A stretch of DNA of 64,000 nucleotides from Bowmanella denitrificans (GCF_002887595.1 NZ_PEBU01000003.1:472865-536864); one strand, 5' to 3'. Shown: positions 9,641-19,733, counted from the stretch's first letter. Program-made: numbers and translations. Notes: generated by a model not told the origin, from the sequence alone.

Positions 9641-10723
9641 CTAATCATGCTGGTAAATTCTGGGCATGCGCTGATTGATGCGGGTCAGCAATTCATAGCC
9701 GATGGTATTAGCATGCCCGGCGACTTCAGTGACGCGAATATGCTGCCCCCAAATTTCCACTTCATCACCTATGGCTGCCTGGGGCAGATGGCTGACATCC
9801 ACGGCTAACATATCCATGGAAACGGTGCCCACTACCTGTGCGCGCTGATCATGTAAATAAACCTGGCTACTGCTGTTGGTCAGACGCGGGTAGCCATCAG
9901 CGTAGCCAATAGCCAGGGTGGCGATACGACTCTTCTGGCTGGCCTGCCAACGGCCGTTATAGCCCACCGTTTCGCCAGCCTCGATGTCGCGAAGCGCAAT
10001 AATCTGGCTGGTGACCTGCATGGCCACCTGCAGCCCCATTTCTTCCGCTGTCTTACCTGGAATAGGCGAGCAACCATATAACATAATACCAGGGCGATTC
10101 CAGCCTACCGCCGCCCCCGGCAGAGTGTATAATGCAGCGCTGTTGGCCAGGCTGACTTCACAGTCCAGATGAGCCGCCAGAGCGAACAACTGCTGCATCT
10201 GATGTTTGTTCGTTTCAGAATGAAATTCCTCGGCACAGGAAAAATGGCTGGCCAGCACCGGCTTTTTGTTCAGTTTGCGGCCAAGCTTATCCGCCCAGCT
10301 TTGTGCCTCCACCGGATTCAGACCCAGCCTGTGCATGCCAGTATCCACTTTCAGCCAGCATTGCAGGTCATCCAGCCCATCAGATTTAAGCAGCCCTTCG
10401 ACCTGATTGGCGCTGTGTAACATCGGCCAAAGGTCAGATTGCTGAGCGAGCTTTAATTCTTCTGCGCTGTTGACGCCTTCAAGAATCAATACGGGTTTTT
10501 GAATACCGGCGCTGCGTAATAGCAACGCTTCATCGATAAAGGCCACAGCAAAAGCCGGCACATGGGGTGCCAGGTATTTCGCCACTTCTACCGCCCCATG
10601 ACCATATGCATCAGCCTTAATCACTGCCACCTGCCGGGCCTTAGGCGCCAAATGGCTGGCCTGCCGATAGTTATGCAATATTGCCGGCAGATTGATACGG
10701 GCTCGGGTAGGTCGATAATGCAT
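9641..10723 (-). CDS. alr: Alanine racemase
   Basis: 360 residues, the usual length for Alr. The pyridoxal phosphate lysine lies in AVIKADAYGHG (Lys36) at the end of the first barrel strand. The C-terminal domain carries ETVGYNGRWQASQKSRIATLAIGYADGYPR and the VSMDMLAVDVSHL strand typical of the family. It interconverts L- and D-alanine for peptidoglycan synthesis in the cytoplasm. The gene is convergent with the DUF3300 gene (7 bp between stops) and divergent from the L,D-transpeptidase-like gene, so two cell-wall genes share an upstream region. Confidence 0.96.
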   Translation of the reverse strand: MHYRPTRARINLPAILHNYRQASHLAPKARQVAVIKADAYGHGAVEVAKYLAPHVPAFAVAFIDEALLLRSAGIQKPVLILEGVNSAEELKLAQQSDLWPMLHSANQVEGLLKSDGLDDLQCWLKVDTGMHRLGLNPVEAQSWADKLGRKLNKKPVLASHFSCAEEFHSETNKHQMQQLFALAAHLDCEVSLANSAALYTLPGAAVGWNRPGIMLYGCSPIPGKTAEEMGLQVAMQVTSQIIALRDIEAGETVGYNGRWQASQKSRIATLAIGYADGYPRLTNSSSQVYLHDQRAQVVGTVSMDMLAVDVSHLPQAAIGDEVEIWGQHIRVTEVAGHANTIGYELLTRINQRMPRIYQHD

Positions 10724-10851
10724 GATGATTAAGACTCGGGAACAAAAGGAATATTAATTTACCAAAAATGAATCAAATTTAAATATTTTATTCACAGACC
10801 AAGATGCTCTATTATCAAGACATCTTTGATCATGCAATCGGGCAGATTACC

Positions 10852-11580
10852 ATGAAACATAAGCTTATTTCACTGCTGGCCTTGTTTGTCTGTCAGCTGG
10901 CTCAGGCCGGTTGGCAAGTGCCGGACAATATACAGCAACTGGTGGTTGTCACTACGGCAGACTGGCGTGCCAATCAGGGCAAAATGCAGGTGTACCAAAA
11001 GACACAGGGCAAATGGCAGCGCACGGATCTGCATAGCCCCGTTACCATCGGCCGCACCGGTATGGCCTGGGGAATGGGCCTGCACCCAGAGCAACAAGGC
11101 CAGCAAAAGCAGGAAGGCGATGGTAAGGCCCCGGCGGGATTATTTCGGCTGACCACAGCTTTTGGTTATGAGGCACTGCAAAATCTGCATATTCCCTACC
11201 AGCAGATGCAGGCCAGCCACTACTGTATGGACGTTAAAGGGTCCCCCTATTACAACCAGATTGTCGACAGCCAGGAAGTGGGTAAGCAGGCGATTGAGGG
11301 CTCGTCAGAGGGCATGCGCCGGGATCTGCACTATGGAGACAACCTATACAGCAAGGGCATAGTTGTAGAGCACAATGGACAAAATATCTCTGGCGCCGGT
11401 AGTTGTATCTTTATGCATTTATGGCGTGCGAGCGACAAACCCACAGCGGGTTGCACCGCCATGCCCGCCGAGGTGATGGATAAATTACTGAGCTGGCTGG
11501 AGGCAGATAAGCACCCCGCTTTATTGTTGCTACCTGAGGCTGAATATCAACGCCTGCGCAGTGAATGGGCCTTGCCCTAG
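10852..11580 (+). CDS. Exported L,D-transpeptidase (YkuD)-like protein
   Basis: The ATG at 10852 gives a 242-residue protein with a clean signal peptide (MKHKLISLLALFVCQLAQAG, cleavage near residue 19); the ATG 48 bp upstream would add an unlikely extension. The catalytic signature is FMHLWRASDKPTAGCTAM, with candidate His189 and nucleophile Cys201, matching the HxnSxGC pattern of YkuD enzymes with Thr-Ala in place of Ser/Thr-x. Upstream residues GDGKAPAGLFRLTTAFGY match the ErfK/YcfS-type substrate-site strand. It probably acts in the periplasm on peptidoglycan peptides. The subgroup differs from the classic cross-linking YcfS/YnhG enzymes, and whether it links or cleaves is not clear. Confidence 0.83.
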   Translation: MKHKLISLLALFVCQLAQAGWQVPDNIQQLVVVTTADWRANQGKMQVYQKTQGKWQRTDLHSPVTIGRTGMAWGMGLHPEQQGQQKQEGDGKAPAGLFRLTTAFGYEALQNLHIPYQQMQASHYCMDVKGSPYYNQIVDSQEVGKQAIEGSSEGMRRDLHYGDNLYSKGIVVEHNGQNISGAGSCIFMHLWRASDKPTAGCTAMPAEVMDKLLSWLEADKHPALLLLPEAEYQRLRSEWALP

Positions 11581-11654
11581 ACGCGTTTTGTCTTCCCACA
11601 GATACAAACTATGGGATGAAAGTCCGAGTCTTTGGGCTTCGCCCGCGTTTGATT

Positions 11655-11672
11655 GTCGGAATGAATTCCGAC
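11655..11672. repeat. Dispersed hairpin GTCGGAAT-GA-ATTCCGAC
   Basis: Perfect 8 bp arms, followed by CTAC. Equivalent hairpins followed by CCAC occur at 14231-14248, 39303-39320 (shorter arms) and 39347-39364. A GGGCTTCGCCC hairpin lies just upstream (11634 on). The 207 bp gap 11581-11787 holds nothing else I recognise. Confidence 0.7.
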
Positions 11673-11787
11673 CTACGGCTGCTGGGCTGCTGTGCAGTAA
11701 TATGACAGGTGAACAGGTTAAACTCTGCTGCAAACCGGCTGGAACAGTGTGCGCAAGTATAAAGCAAGGGGGCAGATAATCTGCCCT

Positions 11788-12807
11788 CTAACCTACATTC
11801 GCCACATACCAGGGCATGGTCAGGCTGATGCCATCAAAGATCCGGTATTGTGGCGCATAGCCCAATAGCGTTTCCGCTTTGCTGACGTCCGCCTGGGAAT
11901 GACGCACATCACCAGCGCGAAAATCACGGTACACCGGCTTTTTACTGTAGCCTACGCCCTGTTCCTGCAGCGCTTCCTTAATCGCCTGGAATAGCTGGTT
12001 CAGGGTCGTTCGGTCCCCCACCGCCACATTAAACACTTCGTTCTTGTCTAGCACCGTTGTCGCTGCCAGCAGATTGGCCTGGATCACATTGTCGATATAG
12101 CAAAAGTCCCGGCTGGTTTCGCCGTCGCCATTGACAAACACCTCTTCGCCGCGCTTCATGGCAGCAGTCCATTTAGGGATCACCGCCGCGTAGGCACCAT
12201 CTGGGTCCTGACGTCTGCCAAACACATTGAAATAACGCAGGCCCACGGCTTTAAAGCCATATGCACGATCAAACACATCGGCATACAGCTCATTCACATA
12301 CTTGGTCACCGCGTAAGGTGATAAGGGCTTGCCAATATTCTCTTCTACTTTAGGTAAGGCTGGATGGTCACCATAAGTGGAGCTGGAAGCTGCGTAGACA
12401 AAGGCCTTAACCCCGGCATCTTTGGCCGCCACCAGCATATTCAGAAAACCGCTGATATTAACTTCATTACTGGTGATTGGATCGTTAAGTGAACGCGGCA
12501 CGGAACCAAGCGCTGCCTGATGCAGTACCCTGTCCACGCCTTTTACCGCTTCTTCACACAAGCTTTTGTCACGAATATCACCCTGAATAAAGCGGAAATT
12601 CTGCCAGCGGGATGGGCCGACAATCTCCTGTACCTCATCAAGATTACGTTGATGACCAGTGGCAAAGTTATCCAACCCCACCACCTTCTGATTAGCCTTT
12701 AGCAGTGCTTCCAGCAAATTGGAGCCAATAAAGCCTGCTACGCCCGTTACCAGCCAGGTTTGCGGATTCGCTTTAAGGTCGGCCAGCAACAGGGAAAACT
12801 TATCCAT
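11788..12807 (-). CDS. UDP-N-acetylglucosamine 4-epimerase, WbpP/TviC type
   Basis: 339 residues of the extended short-chain dehydrogenase family. The Rossmann motif is [15 protein letters not shown] (near residue 23), followed by [18 protein letters not shown], a stretch characteristic of WbpP/TviC. The catalytic YxxxK is [11 protein letters not shown]. It would interconvert UDP-GlcNAc/UDP-GalNAc or the uronic acid forms for a surface polysaccharide. The gene follows the dehydrogenase with a single base between stop and start, so the two are one operon. No glycosyltransferase or export gene is nearby. Confidence 0.88.
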   Translation of the reverse strand: MDKFSLLLADLKANPQTWLVTGVAGFIGSNLLEALLKANQKVVGLDNFATGHQRNLDEVQEIVGPSRWQNFRFIQGDIRDKSLCEEAVKGVDRVLHQAALGSVPRSLNDPITSNEVNISGFLNMLVAAKDAGVKAFVYAASSSTYGDHPALPKVEENIGKPLSPYAVTKYVNELYADVFDRAYGFKAVGLRYFNVFGRRQDPDGAYAAVIPKWTAAMKRGEEVFVNGDGETSRDFCYIDNVIQANLLAATTVLDKNEVFNVAVGDRTTLNQLFQAIKEALQEQGVGYSKKPVYRDFRAGDVRHSQADVSKAETLLGYAPQYRIFDGISLTMPWYVANVG

Positions 12808-12808
12808 T

Positions 12809-14098
12809 TTACAGCCTCATATCCGTTAAGTTTTTATCCAATGCATATTTCAGGTCATATACCACGCGCCGCGCTTTGCACAGCGAATCGAGTTTTGCCC
12901 CGTCCCAGTCTCTGAACTGTTTATGTGCCACAGCCAGAATAACCGCATCATAGGCGTCGTTGTCCGGCTCAGCTTTAAGTTCCAGGCCATATTCATGCAT
13001 GGCTTCTTCAGGCGAAGCCCAGGGATCATGGATATCCACCTTAACCCCGTACTCCTGCAACTCAGCAACAATATCCACCACCCTGGTATTGCGCAGGTCA
13101 GGGCAGTTCTCTTTAAAGGTCAGTCCTAACAGCAAGACTCTGGCACCCTGCACCTGAATACCTTTTTGGATCATGGTCTTAACCAGCTCAGATACCACAT
13201 ACTGGCCCATGCCGTCATTAAGACGACGCCCTGCCAGAATCATCTCAGGATGATAACCAATGGCTTGTGCCTTGTGGGTCAGATAATATGGATCAACACC
13301 GATACAGTGGCCACCCACCAGGCCGGGCCTAAATGGCAGGAAGTTCCACTTAGTACCTGCCGCCTCAAGGACTTCAAGGGTATCAATATTCAGACGATTA
13401 AAGATAATCGCCAGCTCATTGATAAGAGCGATATTCACATCCCGCTGAGTATTCTCAATGACCTTGGCCGCTTCAGCCACTTTAATGGAACTGGCCAAGT
13501 GAGTACCGGCAGTAATGATCTCGCGATAGATGCTGTCCACCAACTCCCCTACTTCGGGCGTAGAGCCAGAGGTGACTTTTTTAATAGTGGACACCCGGTG
13601 CTCTTTATCACCAGGGTTGATGCGCTCAGGACTGTAACCAGCGAAGAAATCCTGATTAAATTTCAGACCGGAAACCCGCTCCAACACCGGCACACAATCT
13701 TCTTCGGTGGCCCCGGGATAAACAGTAGACTCGTAAATAACGATATCGCCTTGCTTTAACACCTTGCCAATGGTTTCACTGGCGCGAATCAGAGGGGTTA
13801 AATCCGGACGTTTAAACCCATCAATAGGGGTTGGCACTGTAACGATAAAGACATTGGCCTGGCGCAGGTCATCAAGTTCACAGGTAAAAGAAAGATGCCT
13901 GGATTCAGCCAGTTCTTCCTTGCTGACTTCCAGGGTAAAGTCCACGCCACTTTGCAATTCCTGAATACGTTTGGCGTTAATATCAAAACCAATAACGGCT
14001 CTCTTTTTGCCGAACTCTGCCGCCAGCGGCAAACCCACATATCCCAGTCCGATGACAGCCAGCTTAATGGACTGAATATCCGGTAATTGATGCTCCAT
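12809..14098 (-). CDS. UDP-HexNAc 6-dehydrogenase, TviB/WbpO type
   Basis: 429 residues. The N-terminal NAD domain has [18 protein letters not shown], the middle domain carries [15 protein letters not shown] residues, and the catalytic cysteine lies in [16 protein letters not shown]. The pattern [14 protein letters not shown] and the [14 protein letters not shown] [16 protein letters not shown] place it with the TviB/WbpO group, which oxidise UDP-GlcNAc or UDP-GalNAc to the uronic acid, rather than with UDP-glucose dehydrogenase. Together with the downstream epimerase it would supply UDP-GalNAcA for capsule, O-antigen or exopolysaccharide. The exact substrate is inferred from family resemblance. 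Confidence 0.88.
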   Translation of the reverse strand: MEHQLPDIQSIKLAVIGLGYVGLPLAAEFGKKRAVIGFDINAKRIQELQSGVDFTLEVSKEELAESRHLSFTCELDDLRQANVFIVTVPTPIDGFKRPDLTPLIRASETIGKVLKQGDIVIYESTVYPGATEEDCVPVLERVSGLKFNQDFFAGYSPERINPGDKEHRVSTIKKVTSGSTPEVGELVDSIYREIITAGTHLASSIKVAEAAKVIENTQRDVNIALINELAIIFNRLNIDTLEVLEAAGTKWNFLPFRPGLVGGHCIGVDPYYLTHKAQAIGYHPEMILAGRRLNDGMGQYVVSELVKTMIQKGIQVQGARVLLLGLTFKENCPDLRNTRVVDIVAELQEYGVKVDIHDPWASPEEAMHEYGLELKAEPDNDAYDAVILAVAHKQFRDWDGAKLDSLCKARRVVYDLKYALDKNLTDMRL

Positions 14099-14230
14099 AG
14101 CGTTATCCTGTTAATTCCTGATAATGGGGGATATGGTGCTGGATATTGATTTTAAGTCAACGGTCATCGCCAAATTTTTGTCGTCTGAGCAAAAATTTAT
14201 ACTTAAAAGTTAAACAGCCCTAAGTATCAG

Positions 14231-14248
14231 GTCGGGATACATCCCGAC
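14231..14248. repeat. Dispersed hairpin GTCGGGAT-AC-ATCCCGAC
   Basis: Perfect 8 bp arms followed by CCAC, same family as 11655 and 39347. It lies 8 bp beyond the mlaA stop codon and could stabilise or end that transcript, although no T-run follows on the minus strand. Confidence 0.65.
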
Positions 14249-14256
14249 CCACAGGG

Positions 14257-15039
14257 TTAAAGCTGATCTAAGTAAGCATCAATATCATCATCCAGCTTTT
14301 GCTCTTCCTTGCTTTGCTCGACCTTGCCATCTTTAACTTTAAATTCAACATTCTGGAAATAGATATCTTTGACCATGGCGTAAGGGTCCACGGCGCCATC
14401 GATCAACTGCTCCTGATCCATCAAGCGGATACGGGTTTCCATGGCATCAATTCCCCAGCGGAACAGGCTGACCGGAAAGCTCAACGCATCCATAGGCCAA
14501 TAGGCAGAATCAACAAAATCGCCCACGCCGCCACGTACATCGTTAGCCCCCAACACCGGCAACATCACATAAGGACCATTACCGACACCCCAAACGCCCA
14601 AGACTTCACCGAATTCTTCCGACTTGCGCTGCATACCAATTCCCTCGGCTACATCAATGGTACCCAGTAAGCCTACGGTGGAGTTCACTAAAAAACGTCC
14701 CAGACTTACCATGGAATCGCCGACTTTACCTTGCAGCAGGTTGTTAACCGAGTTAGCCGGTTCTTCCAGGTTTGAAGCGGCGTTATGCAGCCCTGTGCGG
14801 GCGAAACCCGGCATATAGTCGCGGTACACCACAGCCGCGGGTCTGGCCACATAAGTATCCAGATAGTCCCAGTTAAAGGTCCACATAGCACGGTTAAAAG
14901 ATTCGAGTGGATCGCGTGGATCGCCTGTCACCTGGTTATTTTGTTGCGCCTGTTCCACCGGCCCTTTGGATGCACAGCCCCCCAGCAATAATGCCGGAAG
15001 CAGCAAGCAAAGGCCCAGTTGGCAGGATTTGGACATCAT
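14257..15039 (-). CDS. mlaA: MlaA (VacJ) outer-membrane lipoprotein
   Basis: 260 residues from the ATG at 15039, which overlaps the ccmI stop in a TGATG arrangement. The signal peptide ends LLLGGCAS, a lipobox. The body has the family hallmarks DPLESFNRAMWTFNWDYLDTY, NNLLQGKVGDSMVSLGRFLVNSTVG and EEFGEVLGVWGVGNGPYVMLPVLG. MlaA is the outer-membrane component that removes mislocalised phospholipid from the outer leaflet and passes it to the MlaC/MlaFEDB system. Those partner genes are not in the window. Its position at the end of the ccm operon suggests translational coupling to an unrelated pathway. Confidence 0.93.
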   Translation of the reverse strand: MMSKSCQLGLCLLLPALLLGGCASKGPVEQAQQNNQVTGDPRDPLESFNRAMWTFNWDYLDTYVARPAAVVYRDYMPGFARTGLHNAASNLEEPANSVNNLLQGKVGDSMVSLGRFLVNSTVGLLGTIDVAEGIGMQRKSEEFGEVLGVWGVGNGPYVMLPVLGANDVRGGVGDFVDSAYWPMDALSFPVSLFRWGIDAMETRIRLMDQEQLIDGAVDPYAMVKDIYFQNVEFKVKDGKVEQSKEEQKLDDDIDAYLDQL

Positions 15040-16253
15040 CAATTCAGTTCCTTATCAATGGTAATTTCGATTTGCAGCATCTGCCCTTTACTGAGAGCCA
15101 GATTGATTTCCCCCTGTAATTCGCCGGGTGCGCTCTGCACATCGGCGTCCTGGGAAATTCTTGCTACCACCTGGGCCTGCTGCAAACTGGACAAATTGTA
15201 GTTCGGCAACATGGCATTAGCATCCGACAGCTCAATCTCCAGAGGCAGGCTGGTCAAAGGCTGGCGAATCACCGCTGCGGGCATTTTCATGTTGCTATCC
15301 TGACTGCGGGCAAACACAATCAGATAACCGTCATTTGGCAGATGCGCCCGCAGCGCCTCACTGATGCCAACCTTAATTTTTAAGCTGGTCCCCTGCACAC
15401 CAGACAATTCATCGATGCGCTGCTGAATTGACGCCTGCATGGGATCCTCGACCGGTAATAGCGATTTTAGCGCCGTCCAGCTTTTTAGCGCTAACGGTTG
15501 GTCTCCCAACTGGGTCGCGGTAATCGCCAGCAACCCAAGACTGCTTTGATTATCAGGTTCCTGCAATTGCAGTTTTGTCAAAAGTTGTTTCGCCCGCGTC
15601 AGACTCTCCTCACTGCCAATCATCACCAACGCCTGACTAAGGCTAAGCAGGGTGCCACTGCGGTCTGGAGCCTGACTTAAGGACTTTTCGTACGCTTCAA
15701 TGGCACTGTCCAGTCGATTCAGGCTGGCGTACAAACGCCCCAGCAATAACCAGCCTTCCGGCGCCTGTGGGTCGGCGTGTAGCTTCGTGCGCAGCGCCAA
15801 AGCAAACTGTTGCAGCTCTTCCACCGTAACACTGGGATCTGCCTCTACCACCACACGCCGGCCCAAATCAGCTAATTGGGCATTGGCGGCCTGCCAGTCA
15901 TGTAATGCATCCAGCTCATTGGCGTGCCAGTAGCTGTATGCACTCACCATCAGGGCCAGGCTTAAACCAGCCAGCAACACCCAGCGCGAAGAACCGCTGA
16001 CAATGCGTGCGTCCTGGCCTTGTTCCATGGCAAGGGCCAGCTTCAATTCCTGCTCAGCCTTGTGCAGATCCTGGCTCTCTATCAAGCCTTCATTGACTTC
16101 CCTGCGTAATTCATCCAAACGTTGACGTGTCAGCGCCACATTCAGTTGCTTACCATCCACGGGGCGTATAAACCGTCTGCCCAGCCAGGGCCAGCCAATC
16201 AGCAGAACAGCCAGCACTGACATTAACAACAAACCAAACCAGAACATTGTCAC
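15039..16253 (-). CDS. ccmI: Cytochrome c maturation protein CcmI
   Basis: 404 residues. A GTG at 16253 overlaps the ccmH stop (GTGA) and has AGGAG eight bases upstream; an ATG two codons later is the alternative. The N terminus is MTMFWFGLLLMSVLAVLLIGWP, a membrane anchor, with a second membrane segment near WVLLAGLSLALMVSAYSYWH. TPR-like helices follow (LLLGRLYASLNRLDSAIEAYEKSLSQ), then a C-terminal domain. CcmI holds apocytochrome c for haem ligation by CcmF/CcmH. It is the last ccm gene of the operon, before mlaA. Confidence 0.9.
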   Translation of the reverse strand: MTMFWFGLLLMSVLAVLLIGWPWLGRRFIRPVDGKQLNVALTRQRLDELRREVNEGLIESQDLHKAEQELKLALAMEQGQDARIVSGSSRWVLLAGLSLALMVSAYSYWHANELDALHDWQAANAQLADLGRRVVVEADPSVTVEELQQFALALRTKLHADPQAPEGWLLLGRLYASLNRLDSAIEAYEKSLSQAPDRSGTLLSLSQALVMIGSEESLTRAKQLLTKLQLQEPDNQSSLGLLAITATQLGDQPLALKSWTALKSLLPVEDPMQASIQQRIDELSGVQGTSLKIKVGISEALRAHLPNDGYLIVFARSQDSNMKMPAAVIRQPLTSLPLEIELSDANAMLPNYNLSSLQQAQVVARISQDADVQSAPGELQGEINLALSKGQMLQIEITIDKELN

Positions 16254-16708
16254 TGCTTATTCTCCTGTGCCTGGCGACTTTCCAGCATTTTTTCGGCTTC
16301 CGCCAGCAGCTCCTGATCCAGCTGTGTGGCACGACCACGGCGACGTATCACCACCAGCAACACTGCCCCACCCACAAACAACAGCGGCCCCAGCCACAAC
16401 AAGGCGGTCGCCGGATTCAGCGGTGGTTGGTAATAAACGAAATCGCCGTATCTGTCTTTCATATAGGCCACAATTTCATCGTGGCTCTTGCCTTGTTGCA
16501 AAAGCTGGTAGACCTTTCGCTTAAGATCCTGAGCCACCAGGGCATCAGAGTCAGCTATGTTCTGATTCTGGCACTTGGGGCAGCGCAGCTCTTCGGTTAA
16601 TTGTTTGAACTGCTGACGTTGTTTGTCACTGGCAAACTCATAAACTTCCTCTGCCGAAAACACCGACACACTCAGCAAGGCACAAAGGGCGACTAACAGC
16701 CTTTTCAT
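16250..16708 (-). CDS. ccmH: Cytochrome c maturation protein CcmH
   Basis: 152 residues with a signal peptide (MKRLLVALCALLSVSVFSAE) and the thiol motif LRCPKCQNQNIADSDA (Cys43, Cys46), then DLKRKVYQLLQQGKSHDEIV and a C-terminal membrane helix. It is the short CcmH form; the TPR part is the separate CcmI. It reduces or resolves apocytochrome c disulfides at the periplasmic face. The start overlaps the ccmG stop by 4 bp. Confidence 0.94.
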   Translation of the reverse strand: MKRLLVALCALLSVSVFSAEEVYEFASDKQRQQFKQLTEELRCPKCQNQNIADSDALVAQDLKRKVYQLLQQGKSHDEIVAYMKDRYGDFVYYQPPLNPATALLWLGPLLFVGGAVLLVVIRRRGRATQLDQELLAEAEKMLESRQAQENKQ

Positions 16709-17274
16709 TGCGACAACTCCTGATAAAGCGGCAGAAATTTGTTTTGCCAGACCCGCTCGTTCAGGTCGCCTACATGATGCAACCTGACCCGGCCTTGTTG
16801 ATCAATCAGGAAAGTTTCAGGGGCACCGGTGACACCAAAGTCCATTGAGGTATCACGGCTGTGATCAAAAATATTGAAAACGTAAGGATTACCCAGTTGC
16901 GATACGGTTTTATTGATATCCGCACGGATCTGCTGAATGGTTTTACCGCCAAAATCCGGGTCCAGTTCCTGCTCATAATACAGGCCGACAATACGCACTC
17001 CCTGCTCCCGTAGCTGAGTCAGAAAGGGCAATTCCACCGCACAGGTTACACACCAGGTTCCCCATACATTTAATAAGGTTACCTGGTCTTGAAACACCTC
17101 GGGCCCATATTGTACCGAAGCGTCCATCACATCTGGCAGGCTAAAGCTTGGCACAGGTTTATCCAGCAGACTGGATTCGATATCACGGGGATTGGAAAAC
17201 AACCCCTGCAACAAAAACAGCGTAATCAACAGGAACAAGCCTAGCGGCAGTAAAAACAAACCTATGCGTTTCAT
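16705..17274 (-). CDS. ccmG: Periplasmic thiol-disulfide oxidoreductase CcmG/DsbE
   Basis: 189 residues with an N-terminal membrane anchor (LFLLPLGLFLLITLFLLQGLF) and a thioredoxin-like domain. The active site is WGTWCVTCAVE (Cys75, Cys78), and the cis-proline region TGAPETFLID is present. It keeps the haem-binding cysteines of apocytochrome c reduced. The start overlaps the ccmF stop by 4 bp. Confidence 0.95.
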   Translation of the reverse strand: MKRIGLFLLPLGLFLLITLFLLQGLFSNPRDIESSLLDKPVPSFSLPDVMDASVQYGPEVFQDQVTLLNVWGTWCVTCAVELPFLTQLREQGVRIVGLYYEQELDPDFGGKTIQQIRADINKTVSQLGNPYVFNIFDHSRDTSMDFGVTGAPETFLIDQQGRVRLHHVGDLNERVWQNKFLPLYQELSQ

Positions 17275-19250
17275 ACCGACTCTCCTGCCAGCTTTGATAC
17301 AGGCTCGGATGCTTTGACCAATCTGGCCATGCGATAGCGCTTATCGCTCATCGACAGCAGCCCGCCAAGGGCCATAATGGCTGCGCCTCCCCAGATCCAG
17401 CGGATATAGGGTTTTACATAGACCCGCAAGGCCCAATCGCCATTGCTGAGCTGCTCGCCAAGCGCCACATACAAATCGCGGGTAAAACCGGGATCCACCG
17501 CCGCTTCGGTCATCACATTGCGTTGTACGGTGTAAAAACGTTTTTGTGCTTGTAAATGACTGATTTTTTTTCCTTCCACAAACACATCAAGCTTAGCCAC
17601 GTGGCCGGTATAGTTCGGTCCTGTCAGGGCTTCCACACCGAGGAAACGAAATTCATAACCCTGCAATTCAATCTGTTCACCCGGGCTCATACGCACATCG
17701 CGTTCCACGCTGTAACTGGTGACCATGGCAATGCCCATAATAGTGGCAGCAAATCCCAGATGTCCCAGCACCATTCCCCAGTGGCTGGGGGTCAGGGCCT
17801 TCAGCCCGGCCAAGCCATGATTAACCGCACTCAGGCGCTGGCGAACCTCCTGCACCGTGGCAATAGCTATCCAGACGGAAAGCGCCATGCCCAGTACGGC
17901 CATGTAAGACAGACCATCCCGACCCAGATTAAGCAGCAATACTGCCAGAAGGCTTAAGCCCAGACCGGCCAGCAGTTGATTACGCAGGGCAGCCAGTGAT
18001 TGGTTTTTCCAGCGACTCAGCGGCCCCATCACCAATAGCAGCACAAAGGGCACAATCAGGTAGACAAACATCTGATCAAAAAATGGCGCGCCAATACTGA
18101 TAGACCCAAGCCCCAGTTCTTTATGTACCAGGGGCAGTAAGGTGCCCATCAGCACCACCAGGGTTGCGCTACACAGCAGGATATTATTACCAATCAGCAT
18201 GGTTTCACGGGATAGCAGTTCATAGCGCCCGGCGCTACGCAGTTGCGGTGCACGCAGCGCATACAGCAGTAACGAACCGCCAATAACCAACACCAGCAGG
18301 CCGAGAATAAATAGGCCACGGGTAGGGTCTGAGGCAAACGAATGCACGGACACCAAAATACCCGAGCGCACCAGAAATGTGCCTAACAAACTGAGTGAAA
18401 ACGCCGCGATAGCCAGCAGAACCGTCCAGGATTTAAACACCTTGCGCTTCTCGGTTACGGCCAAAGAATGTAGTAAGGCAGTGCCAACCAACCAGGGCAT
18501 AAACGAGGCATTTTCCACCGGGTCCCAGAACCACCAGCCACCCCAGCCCAGCTCTTTGTAGGCCCACCAGCTGCCAAGTGCGATACCCAGGGTTAGAAAC
18601 ACCCAGGCTGCCAGGGTCCAGGGGCGCGACCAGCGAGCCCAGGTCGCGTCCAGTTTACCGGCCACCAGCGCCGCTATAGCAAAGGCAAAAACCACGGAAA
18701 AACCCACATACCCCATATACAAAAGGGGCGGATGGATGATCATGCCAAAATCCTGCAGCAGCGGATTTAGATCCCGCCCATCCACAGGATAAAAAGGCAG
18801 CAAGCGTTCAAAAGGATTGGATGCCAGCAGAATGTAGAGGTAAAACCCCACCCCAACCATGCCCAGAATGGCCAACACCCTGGCCAGAATATCCAGCGGA
18901 ATTCCACGGCTGAAAACGGCCACGGCCACGGCCCAGAGCGCAAAAATCAACACCCACAACAGGAACGACCCTTCATGTCCTCCCCACACAGCCGTCATCC
19001 GGTAATACCAGGGCAACAGGGTATTGGAATTATGTGCCACATAGGCAATGGAAAAGTCGTTGTCGATAAAACTTTGAGTCAGGCACACATAGGCGAACAG
19101 GGTAAAAAGAAACAATCCCACGGTCAGGGGTTTGGCGGTCTGCATCAGCACTTGCTGGCCACGCTGCGCGCCCCACATAGGATAAATGGCCAGCAGAATG
19201 GCCATCAACAGGGCCAATACCAGGGAAAAATGTCCCAGTTCAGCAAGCAT
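17271..19250 (-). CDS. ccmF: Haem lyase subunit CcmF
   Basis: 659 residues with many membrane helices. The periplasmic tryptophan-rich WWD haem-handling signature is GWGGWWFWDPVENASFMPWL. GHEGSFLLWVLIFALW near residue 92 and HPPLLYMGYVGFSVVFAFA, with conserved haem-axial histidines, match CcmF. It transfers haem from holo-CcmE to apocytochrome c with CcmH/CcmI. Three bases separate it from ccmE. Confidence 0.96.
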   Translation of the reverse strand: MLAELGHFSLVLALLMAILLAIYPMWGAQRGQQVLMQTAKPLTVGLFLFTLFAYVCLTQSFIDNDFSIAYVAHNSNTLLPWYYRMTAVWGGHEGSFLLWVLIFALWAVAVAVFSRGIPLDILARVLAILGMVGVGFYLYILLASNPFERLLPFYPVDGRDLNPLLQDFGMIIHPPLLYMGYVGFSVVFAFAIAALVAGKLDATWARWSRPWTLAAWVFLTLGIALGSWWAYKELGWGGWWFWDPVENASFMPWLVGTALLHSLAVTEKRKVFKSWTVLLAIAAFSLSLLGTFLVRSGILVSVHSFASDPTRGLFILGLLVLVIGGSLLLYALRAPQLRSAGRYELLSRETMLIGNNILLCSATLVVLMGTLLPLVHKELGLGSISIGAPFFDQMFVYLIVPFVLLLVMGPLSRWKNQSLAALRNQLLAGLGLSLLAVLLLNLGRDGLSYMAVLGMALSVWIAIATVQEVRQRLSAVNHGLAGLKALTPSHWGMVLGHLGFAATIMGIAMVTSYSVERDVRMSPGEQIELQGYEFRFLGVEALTGPNYTGHVAKLDVFVEGKKISHLQAQKRFYTVQRNVMTEAAVDPGFTRDLYVALGEQLSNGDWALRVYVKPYIRWIWGGAAIMALGGLLSMSDKRYRMARLVKASEPVSKLAGESV

Positions 19251-19253
19251 CGG

Positions 19254-19733
19254 TTACCCCTTATTGCCGTAATTGGCTTCAGAAGGCTTCACATGCTTGA
19301 TGCCCTTCATGGCTTCTGCCAGTTCCGGTGGCATATATTCTTCGTCGTGTTTAGCCAGGACTTCTTCCGCCTCGATGTGATTCAGTGCGGTAAGCACACC
19401 GGTGGCAACAATGCCCTGCCCTTCACGGAACAGATCCGGCAGAATACCCTGATAGCTGACCCGGACGACCGGACCGGTATCCACCAGATCAAAACTCACG
19501 GCCAGACTGTCATCGTCACGCTGCACTGACCCCGGCACGACCATGCCGCCAATACGCAAACGTTGCCCCACCTGGGGTTTAACCCCGTTCTTACCTTCCA
19601 CCAGTTCGCTGGGGGTATAGAATAAGTCGATATTCTGTCCCAGAGCATAGAGCATCAGCCCTATCGCCCCTCCTATCACCAGAATAATGGCACTGAATGC
19701 CATCAGTCGTTGTTTACGTCTTGGATTCATCAA
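19254..19733 (-). CDS. ccmE: Haem chaperone CcmE
   Basis: 159 residues with an N-terminal membrane anchor ([20 protein letters not shown]) and an OB-fold periplasmic domain. The covalent haem-binding HxxxY motif is [11 protein letters not shown] (His129, Tyr133). It carries haem from CcmC to CcmF. The start overlaps the ccmD stop by 4 bp. Confidence 0.96.
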   Translation of the reverse strand: MMNPRRKQRLMAFSAIILVIGGAIGLMLYALGQNIDLFYTPSELVEGKNGVKPQVGQRLRIGGMVVPGSVQRDDDSLAVSFDLVDTGPVVRVSYQGILPDLFREGQGIVATGVLTALNHIEAEEVLAKHDEEYMPPELAEAMKGIKHVKPSEANYGNKG

